NCBI RefSeq assembly: GCF_002233675.1
Contig: NZ_NMUQ01000003.1
Span: 354,574-418,573 of the forward strand
Direction of reading: 5' to 3'
DNA: 64,000 nucleotides
Source: Paenibacillus herberti
GTDB lineage: Bacteria > Bacillota > Bacilli > Paenibacillales > Paenibacillaceae
Position 1 is the stretch's first letter. Each line of letters begins with the position of its first letter. Positions 53,393 through 61,158 of this stretch are shown here, piece by piece. The notes beneath the pieces are model-generated. The model made no database searches. It saw nothing but the letters and a program-made list of their open reading frames with translations, and was not told the origin of the DNA. A program made the translations under genes and the position numbers.

Positions 53393-54303
53393 TTATTTTG
53401 ATCGCCAGTACAAATATCGGCTGATAGTGCTGAATCGTTTTCGAATCTGAGGCGTTTTGAGCTTCGTTTGCATGAATCAGAGAACCTTCATGCGTAACGG
53501 ACCTCAGAAGCCTTATTTCAGCAAAATGAAGTCTGAGCAGGAATTCTCGCAACTGGTCTTCCGGAATTACACAGCGGCTACGCCCCAATTCCTCAAAGGG
53601 GAAATCTGCTGTTAACTCTCGACGGGAAGAGTCGCTCAGAAGGCATACCGCTTCATAGAGATTTACTGTTTCTGTGCCGTCCTCTTCCAGCAGGATGCCT
53701 TGTCGCAGCGTGCAGGTTCGTCCTGACAGTTTCTCGGCCACCCAAGATTCATGAACGGCAACCGCGATGGTTGTGCCGCCATCTGAAAGCTGCTTAAGGA
53801 TGGATAATAGCCGGACTGCGGCTTCATCGTCGAGTCCTGAGAAAGTGCTCGTCCAGCAGGAGAAGATCCGGTTGGCGAAGAATGGCTTGCATAAGGTTCG
53901 TTTTTTGCAGCATGCCTTTGGAATAATGAGAGAGATGAGTTTTGGAGCGATAGGGCAAGTCGAACCATTCATGCAACTCCTTGATTCGGTCTTGCAGAGG
54001 TTGCTTGTTCATACCGCTAATGCGGCCCATATGCGTCAAATACTCGTCCGATGTCATCTTCAGCTTAGGCAGCCGATCCGGGGTATAGCTAATCATTTTG
54101 GAAGGCTGGATGCTGCGCGTGCCAGAGTCGAGAGGGACGAGTCCGGCTGCCAGCTTCAGCAGTGTACTCTTGCCGGAGCCGTTGCCGCCCCGAATGAATA
54201 CTATTTCGCCCTCCTGTAGGCGGAGTGAGACGGAGGACAGAATGTCCCGATCACCATACCGTTTGCCAACATCACGTAGTAAAAGCAAGGGAGACTGGTT
54301 CAC
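53393..54303 (-). pseudogene. ABC transporter ATPase with frameshift
   Basis: ATG 54303 opens an ABC ATPase with Walker A RGGNGSGKSTLLKLAAG, signature LSHYSKGMLQK and Walker B DLLLLDE. One extra base after LLLDE sends the frame to a stop at 53824. In the next frame FSGLDDEAAVRLL, the D-loop and the switch histidine (VAVHESW) continue. That frame then runs without a stop through the palindrome at 53342 to 53166, so the natural stop is also lost. No permease partner is adjacent. It is a decayed orphan, unless the shift is a sequencing error. Confidence 0.8.
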
Positions 54304-54410
54304 TCATTATTTCCTTTCTGGATGGAACCCGCTAGTTTAGGATATAAGCTGTATGTACACGTTTAAAGTGAAGATAAAGTTCCTGAATATTGGTAATGGA
54401 GTGGGGAATT

Positions 54411-55331
54411 ATGAGGCTTACCTATATTAAAACAGTTGCCTTGTCGGCAGCGCTGACGCTGCTTCCGGCAGGCTGCGGGCTGGCGAACAGCGGGACAGAG
54501 TCCCGCGACTTGCAGTCCCTTTCGCCGCCCCAGGCTAAGAGCGGGCAGCCTGGACCTGCTGCTTCAGCGCCTGGCGCAACTCAGCAAAAACCGCCGGTCC
54601 CGTCGCAGCAGCCGTTGCCATCGACCAAGCCGGCAGCTAAGCTCAGCCTGACAGCATCACCGGAGCCTTCCGCCAAGCCCAATGTGAAGGGGGAAAAACA
54701 AACTGTGGAACGCAAGCGCAAGCTGCCTGCAGGATTCCTTTACCTCGATGAGGTCATTCCTAACGCTCAGTATGAAATCCGTTATTACGGCGAGTTTAAT
54801 TTCATCGGCAAAAGGCTGAACGGCTACAATGCGCCGCTGGCCGTCATGACGGAGCAGGCTGCCGGGGCACTGAATGGAGTACATAAGTCCCTTTCGGCGA
54901 AGGGGTACGGATTGAAGATTTTTGATGCCTACCGACCAGTAAAGACCGTGAAGCAGTTTGTTGCCTGGTCCAAGGACGAGGGCGATACAAAGATGAAGCA
55001 GGAATTCTATCCCGAGGTGGACAAGTCCAAAACGTTCAAGCTCGGCTACATCTCCTCACGCTCCGGTCATTCGCGCGGCAGTACAGTTGATCTGACGCTG
55101 TACCATCTCGCTACCGGCAAAGAGGTCGATATGGGATCTCCTTTTGATTTTTTTGGAGACATCTCCAGCCACGGTACAAAAAAGATCAGCAAAGAGCAGG
55201 CTCTGGCGCGTTCGGTGCTCAAGCGGGCCATGGAGCAAGGCGGCTTCAAGCCCTATAGCAAGGAATGGTGGCATTATACAATGGAGAAGGAGCCCTATCC
55301 GAAGCGGTATTTTGATTTTAACATCGAGTAA
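54411..55331 (+). CDS. VanX-type D-Ala-D-Ala dipeptidase lipoprotein
   Basis: This 306-residue protein has a lipoprotein signal (lipobox LPAGC, cysteine about residue 20), a long Pro/Ser/Ala/Gln-rich tether to about residue 115 and an M15D peptidase domain. Zinc-binding blocks are [13 protein letters not shown] (His and Asp) and EWWHYTM (Glu and His). The family cleaves D-alanyl-D-alanine. Here the enzyme is anchored outside the cell, unlike the cytoplasmic VanX of resistance operons, and no VanH or VanA gene is nearby. Recycling of cell-wall D-Ala-D-Ala is more likely than glycopeptide resistance. ATG 54411 follows GGAGTGGGG. Confidence 0.88.
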   Translation: MRLTYIKTVALSAALTLLPAGCGLANSGTESRDLQSLSPPQAKSGQPGPAASAPGATQQKPPVPSQQPLPSTKPAAKLSLTASPEPSAKPNVKGEKQTVERKRKLPAGFLYLDEVIPNAQYEIRYYGEFNFIGKRLNGYNAPLAVMTEQAAGALNGVHKSLSAKGYGLKIFDAYRPVKTVKQFVAWSKDEGDTKMKQEFYPEVDKSKTFKLGYISSRSGHSRGSTVDLTLYHLATGKEVDMGSPFDFFGDISSHGTKKISKEQALARSVLKRAMEQGGFKPYSKEWWHYTMEKEPYPKRYFDFNIE

Positions 55332-55339
55332 CTAATCAC

Positions 55340-55388
55340 AAAAGGACCTGGTTCCCGCATAGATGCGAAAAATCAGGTCCTTTTTGAA
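55340..55388. terminator. Bidirectional terminator between VanX-type and SEC-C genes
   Basis: The stem aaaggacctg/caggtccttt has a partly paired interior (cgcat/atgcg) and T residues on both sides, between convergent genes. Confidence 0.85.
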
Positions 55389-55391
55389 CGT

Positions 55392-56834
55392 TTATTGTTG
55401 CTGTTTCAGCCAGGCTCTGAGTTTAGCCAGCTCCGGCTTAATCCACAATTTTCTATGGCTATAGGCATAATTCTCTGCTTCACTTTCATCTCCGGCAGTG
55501 ATGTAGTCGTTCTGCATCCGGGACAGTTTCTTTTGGCCGGTAACATAAGCGATCACATACGGATTGGCCTTGCGGGCAGCGCTGGCGAGAGGAGCCAGCC
55601 TATCGCTGATCCCATTTTTGAGATATTCCAGCACAAGCCGATCATAAAGAACGTTTGTTGTATGCTCTTCATGCTCGTCAAACAGCTGCTGAGCAAGCTT
55701 CAGCTCGTTTTGGTTCAAATAAATCGCTAGGAGCTCATATCTCACGCCAAGATTGTCATTGGGACATAACGTCAACAGCTCTTCGTATTGAGAGGCTGCG
55801 TCTTTGTCGTTATCTTCCTCTTGAAGCAGCTGAGCATAAGCAAATTTGGCGCGCATAAAGGGCCGAGTCTCGATCAAGCCCCAGAAATGCCCCGTGTTTT
55901 CCTTGAAGAAGTCCGCTCCCAAGCTGGTCTTCGCCGCTTCCATGCCGAGTTTTGCATAATGCAGTGCATCCCTCACTGTCTTTGCTTCCTGAGAATAAAT
56001 CAAGTATATGTCGGCATTGCCAGGATCGAGTTTCATGGCCTGTTTCGCCAGTTCAATCCGCTTTTTGGAGTTTGGCTCACGATCTGCTGTTATGAGCAGC
56101 TCTCGGGCTTGCTGAGCTCTGCTCGCTTGGTTATTGATCGGTTTAGGAGACCCATCCCGCATAAGCTTGTCCAGGAAGGCTTGCGCTTCTGCGCTGGATT
56201 GGAAATTCTGAGCGTTTAGCAGCTCGGTAATGGCGCGCATTTGCTCTTCACCCTCTTTGAGTGAGAATCCCTGTTGTCTGGATTCACTAGGGTGAGTAAT
56301 GGGAGAATCGCCTGGTAGTAACCCGTTATGCCGCATGTAATCAAAGAGCTGAGCGAAGCAACGGCTCAAGGTTCCCTCAGATACTGCGTGTTGGATCGCG
56401 AGCTCCTTCTGCGTTGTATCAACGGACAAGTTAATAGCCGCCATATATTCCAAAGCTCCAGCAAAGCCTCCAGACTTGCGGAATTTCGGTTCGATTTCAC
56501 TTGAGAACTGATGCCAGTTGGTGGTCAAGTTGAATACAAATTGTCGAGCCTGTCCGTGGTGAAGGGAATAGTTGCGATGGAGCCTGGAGACGAAAATCTC
56601 CGCCACTTCTTTGTATGCCTCGGATTTCCAGATCAGCATGTCACTGATGGTTTCCATCATCTGATCCAGGCTGTATTGGCTCTCTGGAGGCCTGGTGCTA
56701 CCAGGGAACTGAATTACATTTCCGTGGCTTGCCATGCTGTTCTTTTTCTGAAGCTCATCCTTTTGTATACAGCATTTTTTATATTTTTTTCCGCTTCCGC
56801 AATAACATGTTTCGTTTCTTCCAATCGGTTTCAT
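55392..56834 (-). CDS. SEC-C motif protein with tetratricopeptide-like repeats
   Basis: This 480-residue cytoplasmic protein starts MKPIGRNETCYCGSGKKYKK, the zinc-binding SEC-C motif (CYCGSGKKYKKCC). A helical region follows, then TPR-like repeats in the second half (AKQAMKLDPGNADIYLIYSQ, YEELLTLCPNDNLGVRYELL). ATG 56834 has CAGGAG 9 bp upstream; a frame extending to 57044 overlaps the divergent gene and has no family support. SEC-C motifs bind zinc in SecA and in many accessory proteins. The role here is unknown. It is divergent from a pentapeptide-repeat gene. Confidence 0.82.
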   Translation of the reverse strand: MKPIGRNETCYCGSGKKYKKCCIQKDELQKKNSMASHGNVIQFPGSTRPPESQYSLDQMMETISDMLIWKSEAYKEVAEIFVSRLHRNYSLHHGQARQFVFNLTTNWHQFSSEIEPKFRKSGGFAGALEYMAAINLSVDTTQKELAIQHAVSEGTLSRCFAQLFDYMRHNGLLPGDSPITHPSESRQQGFSLKEGEEQMRAITELLNAQNFQSSAEAQAFLDKLMRDGSPKPINNQASRAQQARELLITADREPNSKKRIELAKQAMKLDPGNADIYLIYSQEAKTVRDALHYAKLGMEAAKTSLGADFFKENTGHFWGLIETRPFMRAKFAYAQLLQEEDNDKDAASQYEELLTLCPNDNLGVRYELLAIYLNQNELKLAQQLFDEHEEHTTNVLYDRLVLEYLKNGISDRLAPLASAARKANPYVIAYVTGQKKLSRMQNDYITAGDESEAENYAYSHRKLWIKPELAKLRAWLKQQQ

Positions 56835-57003
56835 TTCTAAACTCCTGTTCAATTCGTTTCTCTCATTATACCGAATTTCGACGCTTTCTTCCAAAAAGGT
56901 GGTGGAGGAACAGATTTGCTGCGATTTAATCGCGCTTGCGCCTAGCCCATTTAATATTCTATCATGAGAACTAGTGTTCTTTGAAGAGCGGAGGGATCGT
57001 TGA

Positions 57004-57654
57004 ATGAGCAATGCAAGAAAAAGGCTGAAGATTGAGGCGCCCAAGCTTCCAGCGGAGCTGTCGGAGCTGCAAATTCCTGAGCGTTTACATACGAGGGATA
57101 TCCTCGAGCTGGGAATTGTTCAGGACGGGGTCATCGAGGATCAGGAGGCGTCCAAAGTCATTTTTGACGGGATGCGGTTTCGGAATGTTACGTTCACATC
57201 GGTGTCGCTGCGCGAGTTGGAGCTTACCGACGTCATTTTTGAGAAATGTGACCTGTCCAATGCCGATTTCAGCGGCGCGGTCATTCACCGGGCGGAGTTC
57301 CACTCCTGCAAAATGATTGGCGTTGATCTGAGCGATGCGACGCTGCGCAATGTGCTGTTCGAGGATTGCCTGCTTGATTACGCCAATCTGCGGGCATCTA
57401 CAGCCAAACATGTCGTATATGCAGAGAGCTCTATGAATAGGTCGGACTTCTGTATGTCCAAGCTCGCCAAGACGGAGTTCCATCGCTGCAAGCTTGATGG
57501 AGCCCAGCTTGGGACGGAGCTGAAGGGCATCGACCTGAGCGATTGCGAATTCAACGGCCTGGCGGTCAAGCCGGAGGATTTGAAGGGCTGTATCATTTCT
57601 CGGGAGCAGGCGTTTATTTTTGCTAGCCTTTTTGGACTTGTGCTTAAGGATTAG
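57004..57654 (+). CDS. Pentapeptide-repeat protein
   Basis: The middle of this 216-residue protein is built of A(D/N)LxX-type five-residue repeats (VIFEKCDLSNADFSGAVIHR, VDLSDATLRNVLFEDCLL), which fold as a right-handed beta helix. Some relatives mimic DNA and protect gyrase (Qnr, MfpA). The short flanks and one break near residues 130-150 fit the general family; gyrase protection is not implied by sequence alone. ATG 57004 has GGAGGG 9 bp upstream. Confidence 0.85.
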   Translation: MSNARKRLKIEAPKLPAELSELQIPERLHTRDILELGIVQDGVIEDQEASKVIFDGMRFRNVTFTSVSLRELELTDVIFEKCDLSNADFSGAVIHRAEFHSCKMIGVDLSDATLRNVLFEDCLLDYANLRASTAKHVVYAESSMNRSDFCMSKLAKTEFHRCKLDGAQLGTELKGIDLSDCEFNGLAVKPEDLKGCIISREQAFIFASLFGLVLKD

Positions 57655-57729
57655 GTGATCGATCCGGGATGTAACTGATCGATTGTTGATTTTATCTTGA
57701 TGAATTGGAATATGAAGGGCGACACCTAA

Positions 57730-57882
57730 AAACAAAAAGGCCCATGTTGGTTTCGGGTAAAATGGAAGTTACCACTCAACATACGGGAATGGAACTGTTC
57801 CGATTGCGGAACGCAGCATGACCGAGATCATAATGCCAGTATGAATATCCTGAAAGAAGGACTTCGTTTGCTTGTTGGGTGA
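57730..57882 (+). pseudogene. 3' remnant of a TnpB gene (IS200/IS605)
   Basis: This unmarked frame reads KLPLNIREWNCSDCGTQ, then HDRDHNASMNILKEGLR and a stop at 57880-57882. This is the zinc-finger and last RuvC block of TnpB nucleases (CSxCGxxHDRDxNAxxNIL). There is no start and the 5' four fifths are gone, so no nuclease is made. The first zinc pair is also damaged (GPCWFR). Confidence 0.85.
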
Positions 57883-57949
57883 CCCCAACTGAACAGCGGG
57901 AACCGCAGAGATCGCTTGCTAAATAAGAGAGGGTTGCTTCTCTGTTCGC

Positions 57950-57998
57950 AAGAATCCCCCACCTCTATAGGCCTATGCAAGTGGGGGAAGTGTTCAAC
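57950..57998 (+). mobile_element. IS200/IS605-type right end with hairpin
   Basis: The hairpin cccccac/gtggggg (57956-57962 and 57981-57987), with inner taggccta, is followed by aagtgttcaac. This is the look of IS605-type right ends. It lies about 70 bp after the TnpB remnant stop. The same interval is where the omega (reRNA) scaffold of TnpB systems is encoded, with the guide taken from the sequence after about 57998. Confidence 0.65.
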
Positions 57999-58124
57999 GT
58001 ATGCGTTTTTGGAGTCTGTAAATAAAGTAGTCGGATAGGCAGCCTATCTTTCTATTATTTATACACTCTTAAAGATTCATTCTCATATCTTTTAAGTACA
58101 AACTATGTACTGGAGTGATAAAGA

Positions 58125-58352
58125 GTGAAACTTAAAAAGAGTGGTCTGAAAAATTCTATTCGACTCCCTAAAGTCGTAAGCATTCCCAATGTGCTATACC
58201 AATCTCTTCAAGGAAAATACTTTATAGGACAAACGGAAACGCTGACGATCGGCCAAGGAGCAAATGCGTGGGGCGGCTTAATTAACCCTGCTACCTCCAG
58301 CACGATCAAGGCTAGAATCGCTTTCGGCTGGTTTGAAGAACCGGTATCCTAA
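58125..58352 (+). CDS. Small conserved-looking protein (possible DUF6143 relative)
   Basis: The 75-residue protein starts at GTG 58125, with ggag about 11 bp upstream. The segment VVSIPNVLYQSLQGKYFIGQ, then TLTIGQGANAWGGLINPATS, looks like the front of short Bacillota proteins filed as DUF6143, which I recall only loosely. The protein ends soon after and may be truncated. It follows the IS605 relic, and the next 270 bp hold only a weak frame. Confidence 0.45.
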   Translation: MKLKKSGLKNSIRLPKVVSIPNVLYQSLQGKYFIGQTETLTIGQGANAWGGLINPATSSTIKARIAFGWFEEPVS

Positions 58353-58405
58353 CAATCCACTTTAATTGACTCCGTAAAGAAGCTGTTATCGTCATCAATG
58401 AACAG

Positions 58406-58648
58406 GTGGCTAAGCTTGCCAAGCGCAATCTTCAAGCTTCCGCTACCCAAATCGCGAGTGGAGGAGGCAGCGGAGTAGGCAAGGCTGCCATCCTGTTGTA
58501 TGATGGAAGGACTAAACTATGCGTAACTGGCGGAGCATGGGGAACCATGAGGGAGCGCATAGATAAACATGCCGTACGCCTGGGCAGAGGTAGGGGGACA
58601 ACCGTCCCCTTACCTCTTTTTGTTCAATTCACTATTTCGAAGGGATGA
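58406..58648 (+). CDS. Doubtful small ORF before folD
   Basis: This 80-codon frame from GTG 58406 has no clear ribosome-binding site. The stretch AKLAKRNLQASATQIASGGG, then GKAAILLYDGRTKLCVTGGA, reads like a real protein fragment, and the frame is open upstream of the GTG for about 15 codons. The last 25 codons run through the terminator. It is probably a remnant, possibly of the same locus as the 75-residue gene before it. Confidence 0.25.
   Translation: MAKLAKRNLQASATQIASGGGSGVGKAAILLYDGRTKLCVTGGAWGTMRERIDKHAVRLGRGRGTTVPLPLFVQFTISKG
58583..58621 (+). terminator. Terminator upstream of folD
   Basis: The stem agaggtaggggac/gtccccttacctct has the loop aacc and is followed by ttttt. It separates folD from the decayed region before it. 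Confidence 0.85.
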
Positions 58649-58653
58649 TGACG

Positions 58654-59502
58654 ATGATCTCGGAAGCATTGATTTTGGATGGCGCGCGGGTTGCTGCGGA
58701 CATGAAGGAGAAGCTGGGGGATAAGGTGAGCCGTCTAGCGGAGCAAGGGGTGATTCCTTGTTTGGCTACGATTTTGGTAGGAGGAGATCCGGCATCCGCG
58801 ACTTATGTGAAAATGAAAGGCAATGCATGCAAACGGCTCGGTATTCAATCGATTCGCATCGACTTGCCAGAGCATACGTCGACGGAAGAGCTGCTCGCGG
58901 CGATTCGGGAGCTGAATTTGGACCCTAAAGTGCATGGGATTCTGCTACAGCATCCCGTTCCCCATCATATCAATGAGCGGGCGGCTTTTGACGCAATTGC
59001 TATCGAAAAGGATGTGGATGGCGTAACGACGCTTGGTTTCGCTCGGACAGCATTTGGCTTCGCCGATTTCCCTGCCTGTACACCTGCAGCAATCGTGGCT
59101 ATTCTGGACTACTACAATATCCCGATTGAGGGCAAACATGCGGTTGTTATCGGTAGAAGCCCGATTCTCGGCAAGCCGGTCTCTCAAATGCTGCTGAATC
59201 GGAATGCTACGGTTACAACCTGCCATTCTAAAACTACGAATCTCGCCGATCTGGTGCGGTTAGGCGATATCGTTGTAGCAGCCGTCGGTAAAGCGAAATT
59301 CGTGCAGGCAGACTGGATCAAGCCTGGGGCGGTTGTCCTTGATGCCGGGTACAATGAAGGCAACGTTGGGGATGTGGATTACGAGGCTTGTTTAGAAAAT
59401 GTCTCCGCCATCACACCCGTTCCTGCTGGTGTCGGGCCTGTCACGATTGCCACGCTGCTCAAGCATACGGTGGAGGCGGCGGAGAAAGCAGTTTCCGTGT
59501 AG
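58654..59502 (+). CDS. folD: Methylenetetrahydrofolate dehydrogenase/cyclohydrolase
   Basis: The roughly 282-residue bifunctional enzyme interconverts methylene-, methenyl- and formyl-tetrahydrofolate with NADP. Family blocks are present: PCLATILVGGDPASATYVKM, GILLQHPVPHHI, VDGVTTLGF, VVIGRSPILGKPVSQML and PVPAGVGPVTIATLL. The lysine of YVKMK is the cyclohydrolase catalytic residue. Three in-frame ATGs occur (58645, 58648, 58654); the third has the best spacing to AAGGG. It is a single gene between terminators. Formate from Pfl could feed this folate pathway. Confidence 0.93.
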   Translation: MISEALILDGARVAADMKEKLGDKVSRLAEQGVIPCLATILVGGDPASATYVKMKGNACKRLGIQSIRIDLPEHTSTEELLAAIRELNLDPKVHGILLQHPVPHHINERAAFDAIAIEKDVDGVTTLGFARTAFGFADFPACTPAAIVAILDYYNIPIEGKHAVVIGRSPILGKPVSQMLLNRNATVTTCHSKTTNLADLVRLGDIVVAAVGKAKFVQADWIKPGAVVLDAGYNEGNVGDVDYEACLENVSAITPVPAGVGPVTIATLLKHTVEAAEKAVSV

Positions 59503-59545
59503 TCTCGGCCCGGAATGGGCCTGATAAGCAATCAAAAAAGCAATC

Positions 59546-59585
59546 AAAAAGCGGAAGGCCTCAGAGGAGGTCTTCCGCTTTTTGA
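59546..59585. terminator. Terminator between folD and Fnr 2
   Basis: The stem aaaaagcggaaggcctc/gaggtcttccgcttttt has the loop agag and T runs on both strands. Confidence 0.92.
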
Positions 59586-59604
59586 ATCGTATAATTGGAC
59601 CACA

Positions 59605-60330
59605 TCACATCCGGCAAACTTCCTTCGGACAATTTTCGCAATGACAGAGCTGCATTAGATATTGCATGTCATGGATGACAATATGTCCCTGGCGCATTGA
59701 CACGGCACCGGCACGCCGGAAATCGGCCAGCATGCGATTGACGCTTTCACGGGCAGCGCCGATCGCGTCGGCAAGCTCCATATTGGTCATTTTCTGCTCG
59801 ATGAGTATCCCGTCCTCGCAAGTGACGCCATACGTATTGGCCATGCGGATGAGTGTGGAGCAGAGCGCGCCAGGCTTGCCGTATAACATGAGGTCGCGCA
59901 GCTTCGTTCCTGTGAGTCGGTTCATTTGACTCAGCCAGTCCATGCTTTCCAGAGCTAGACTGCCGAAGCGCCACAGCGCGAATTCCAGCTCACCTCGTGG
60001 TAGGAAGCTGATGATGGAATCGGTTTGTGTGACGGCGCTGAAGCTCTGGAGCGGCTCTTCATCAAACCCAAGATTGCCGAAAAAATCCCCCTGTTTGTAA
60101 CCATACATCGTGAACTCCTTGCCCTCCGCGCTCGTTTTTGTTCCTTTCACATGGCCTTGTTCAAGATAGTACCAGTAATTGGACGGTTCTCCCTCCGAGA
60201 AAATGTTAACTCCAGCCGGAACCAGATGTTTACGCATGAGTGCAGTCAGCTTGCCGAAGCTGTCGGCTGAGAATACGAACGAGTTGCCAGGCGCCGTCTC
60301 CGGCGTCATGATGCCGCTGCCCCGGTTCAT
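59605..60330 (-). CDS. Crp/Fnr-family regulator with C-terminal cysteine cluster (Fnr 2)
   Basis: This 241-residue paralogue of Fnr 1 has a sensor barrel (GVNIFSEGEPSNYWYYLEQG), a conserved dimer helix (TKLRDLMLYGKPGALCSTLI, also in Fnr 1) and a winged helix (MTNMELADAIGAARESVNRM). The C-terminus CHCENCPKEVC again carries a cysteine cluster suited to an iron-sulfur centre, with one cysteine fewer than Fnr 1. ATG 60330 has GGAGGAGGAG 7 bp upstream. A perfect Fnr box lies in its promoter, so it is probably activated or autoregulated by an Fnr protein. Confidence 0.9.
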   Translation of the reverse strand: MNRGSGIMTPETAPGNSFVFSADSFGKLTALMRKHLVPAGVNIFSEGEPSNYWYYLEQGHVKGTKTSAEGKEFTMYGYKQGDFFGNLGFDEEPLQSFSAVTQTDSIISFLPRGELEFALWRFGSLALESMDWLSQMNRLTGTKLRDLMLYGKPGALCSTLIRMANTYGVTCEDGILIEQKMTNMELADAIGAARESVNRMLADFRRAGAVSMRQGHIVIHDMQYLMQLCHCENCPKEVCRM

Positions 60331-60361
60331 TTTATTTCTCCTCCTCCCGTTACATGGCTCT

Positions 60362-60404
60362 ACTGTAGCAAATACCGCATGAATGAGATGTGACCGTCCT
60401 CACA
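60362..60404 (-). promoter_or_regulatory. Perfect Fnr box and -10 element of the Fnr 2 gene
   Basis: TGTGACCGTCCTCACA (60389-60404) matches TGTGA-N6-TCACA fully. On the minus strand TACAGT at 60367-60362 serves as -10, placing the box centre at -41.5, the same geometry as the promoter at 46480. Confidence 0.75.
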
Positions 60405-60551
60405 GGGTTTGGTGCCGATTAAGCCACAAGTGAACATTTGCCCAAAGTTCGCAAACACCCAAGCGCCAGGGGGCCTATGAAATTCAGTCCTGCACAAAAA
60501 CTTGCTTCGGCGTTAGAGTGGGGTTAATTCCCAATTGCGAAGGAGCCCATC

Positions 60552-61025
60552 ATGACTAGAGAAGAACAGATGCAGCAGCTAGCAAGCTTCAAGGCTCAAT
60601 TTGTTGCGATTGTAATTTCCATATTCATAGCGCCTGTCATAAGCTCGGTGTTTATTTCTTTTATTTTCATGGAGCTAAGCATGTTCCTTCCAGTGCTGAT
60701 GTTCTGTTGGATTGGAACGCTAATCATCGGAGTGCCAGTCTCAATCGTGCTGGAGCGTGCGGTACGGTCTGTAAAGCGCGGAAAGTTTGTGTTGTCGCTG
60801 CTGCTTCATAGTGCGGCCGGAGCTCTGGTTGTAGCTTTATACGTGTATTATGCTTTTGCATCGGAAAATGGTTCTAATGCTGGAGGGGGCTTTGGCGGTA
60901 TCGAGTGGTTTATGTGTATATGCGGTTTAATCAATGCGTTAGTTTATTGTCTGTGTCTATACGCCTTCCGTTCCTGGGCAGTGAATAGAAGGGTCAATCA
61001 ACAATCAAATGAAACCTCCAACTAG
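60552..61025 (+). CDS. Small four-helix membrane protein
   Basis: This 157-residue protein has four hydrophobic segments (FVAIVISIFIAPVISSVFIS, FLPVLMFCWIGTLIIGVPVS, LLHSAAGALVVALYVYYAF, FMCICGLINALVYCLCLYAF) and a basic loop VRSVKRGK. ATG 60552 follows gaaggagccc. It loosely recalls UPF0715-type proteins of Bacillus. No function can be given. It is alone between Fnr 2 and the rhamnose genes. Confidence 0.7.
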   Translation: MTREEQMQQLASFKAQFVAIVISIFIAPVISSVFISFIFMELSMFLPVLMFCWIGTLIIGVPVSIVLERAVRSVKRGKFVLSLLLHSAAGALVVALYVYYAFASENGSNAGGGFGGIEWFMCICGLINALVYCLCLYAFRSWAVNRRVNQQSNETSN

Positions 61026-61027
61026 GG

Positions 61028-61138
61028 ATTCAAACTAAAAAACAGATATTCAAACCAAAACAAACATGATATAGTTGGATCAAGCAAATTCAAAGATTAT
61101 TTATCGGCATTAATTCTCTTTTTACCTATCATTCAAAC
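61028..61138 (+). promoter_or_regulatory. Four ATTCAAA direct repeats upstream of the rhamnose operon
   Basis: ATTCAAAC occurs at 61028, 61048 and 61131, and ATTCAAAG at 61088. The steps of 20, 40 and 43 bp are close to whole helical turns, as for an AraC- or DeoR-type activator. A weak -10 candidate (tatagt, 61070-61075) lies among them. Confidence 0.4.
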
Positions 61139-61158
61139 AAAAACGGAGGCAGTTCAAC

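Noticed and set aside
56835-57044. 70-codon N-terminal extension of the SEC-C protein
   Set aside because: The SEC-C motif is normally at the very N-terminus and a good site precedes ATG 56834. The extension overlaps the divergent pentapeptide gene.
57655-57729. Possible terminator after the pentapeptide gene
   Set aside because: Only short imperfect pairing (gatcgat) and no T run; not strong enough to annotate.
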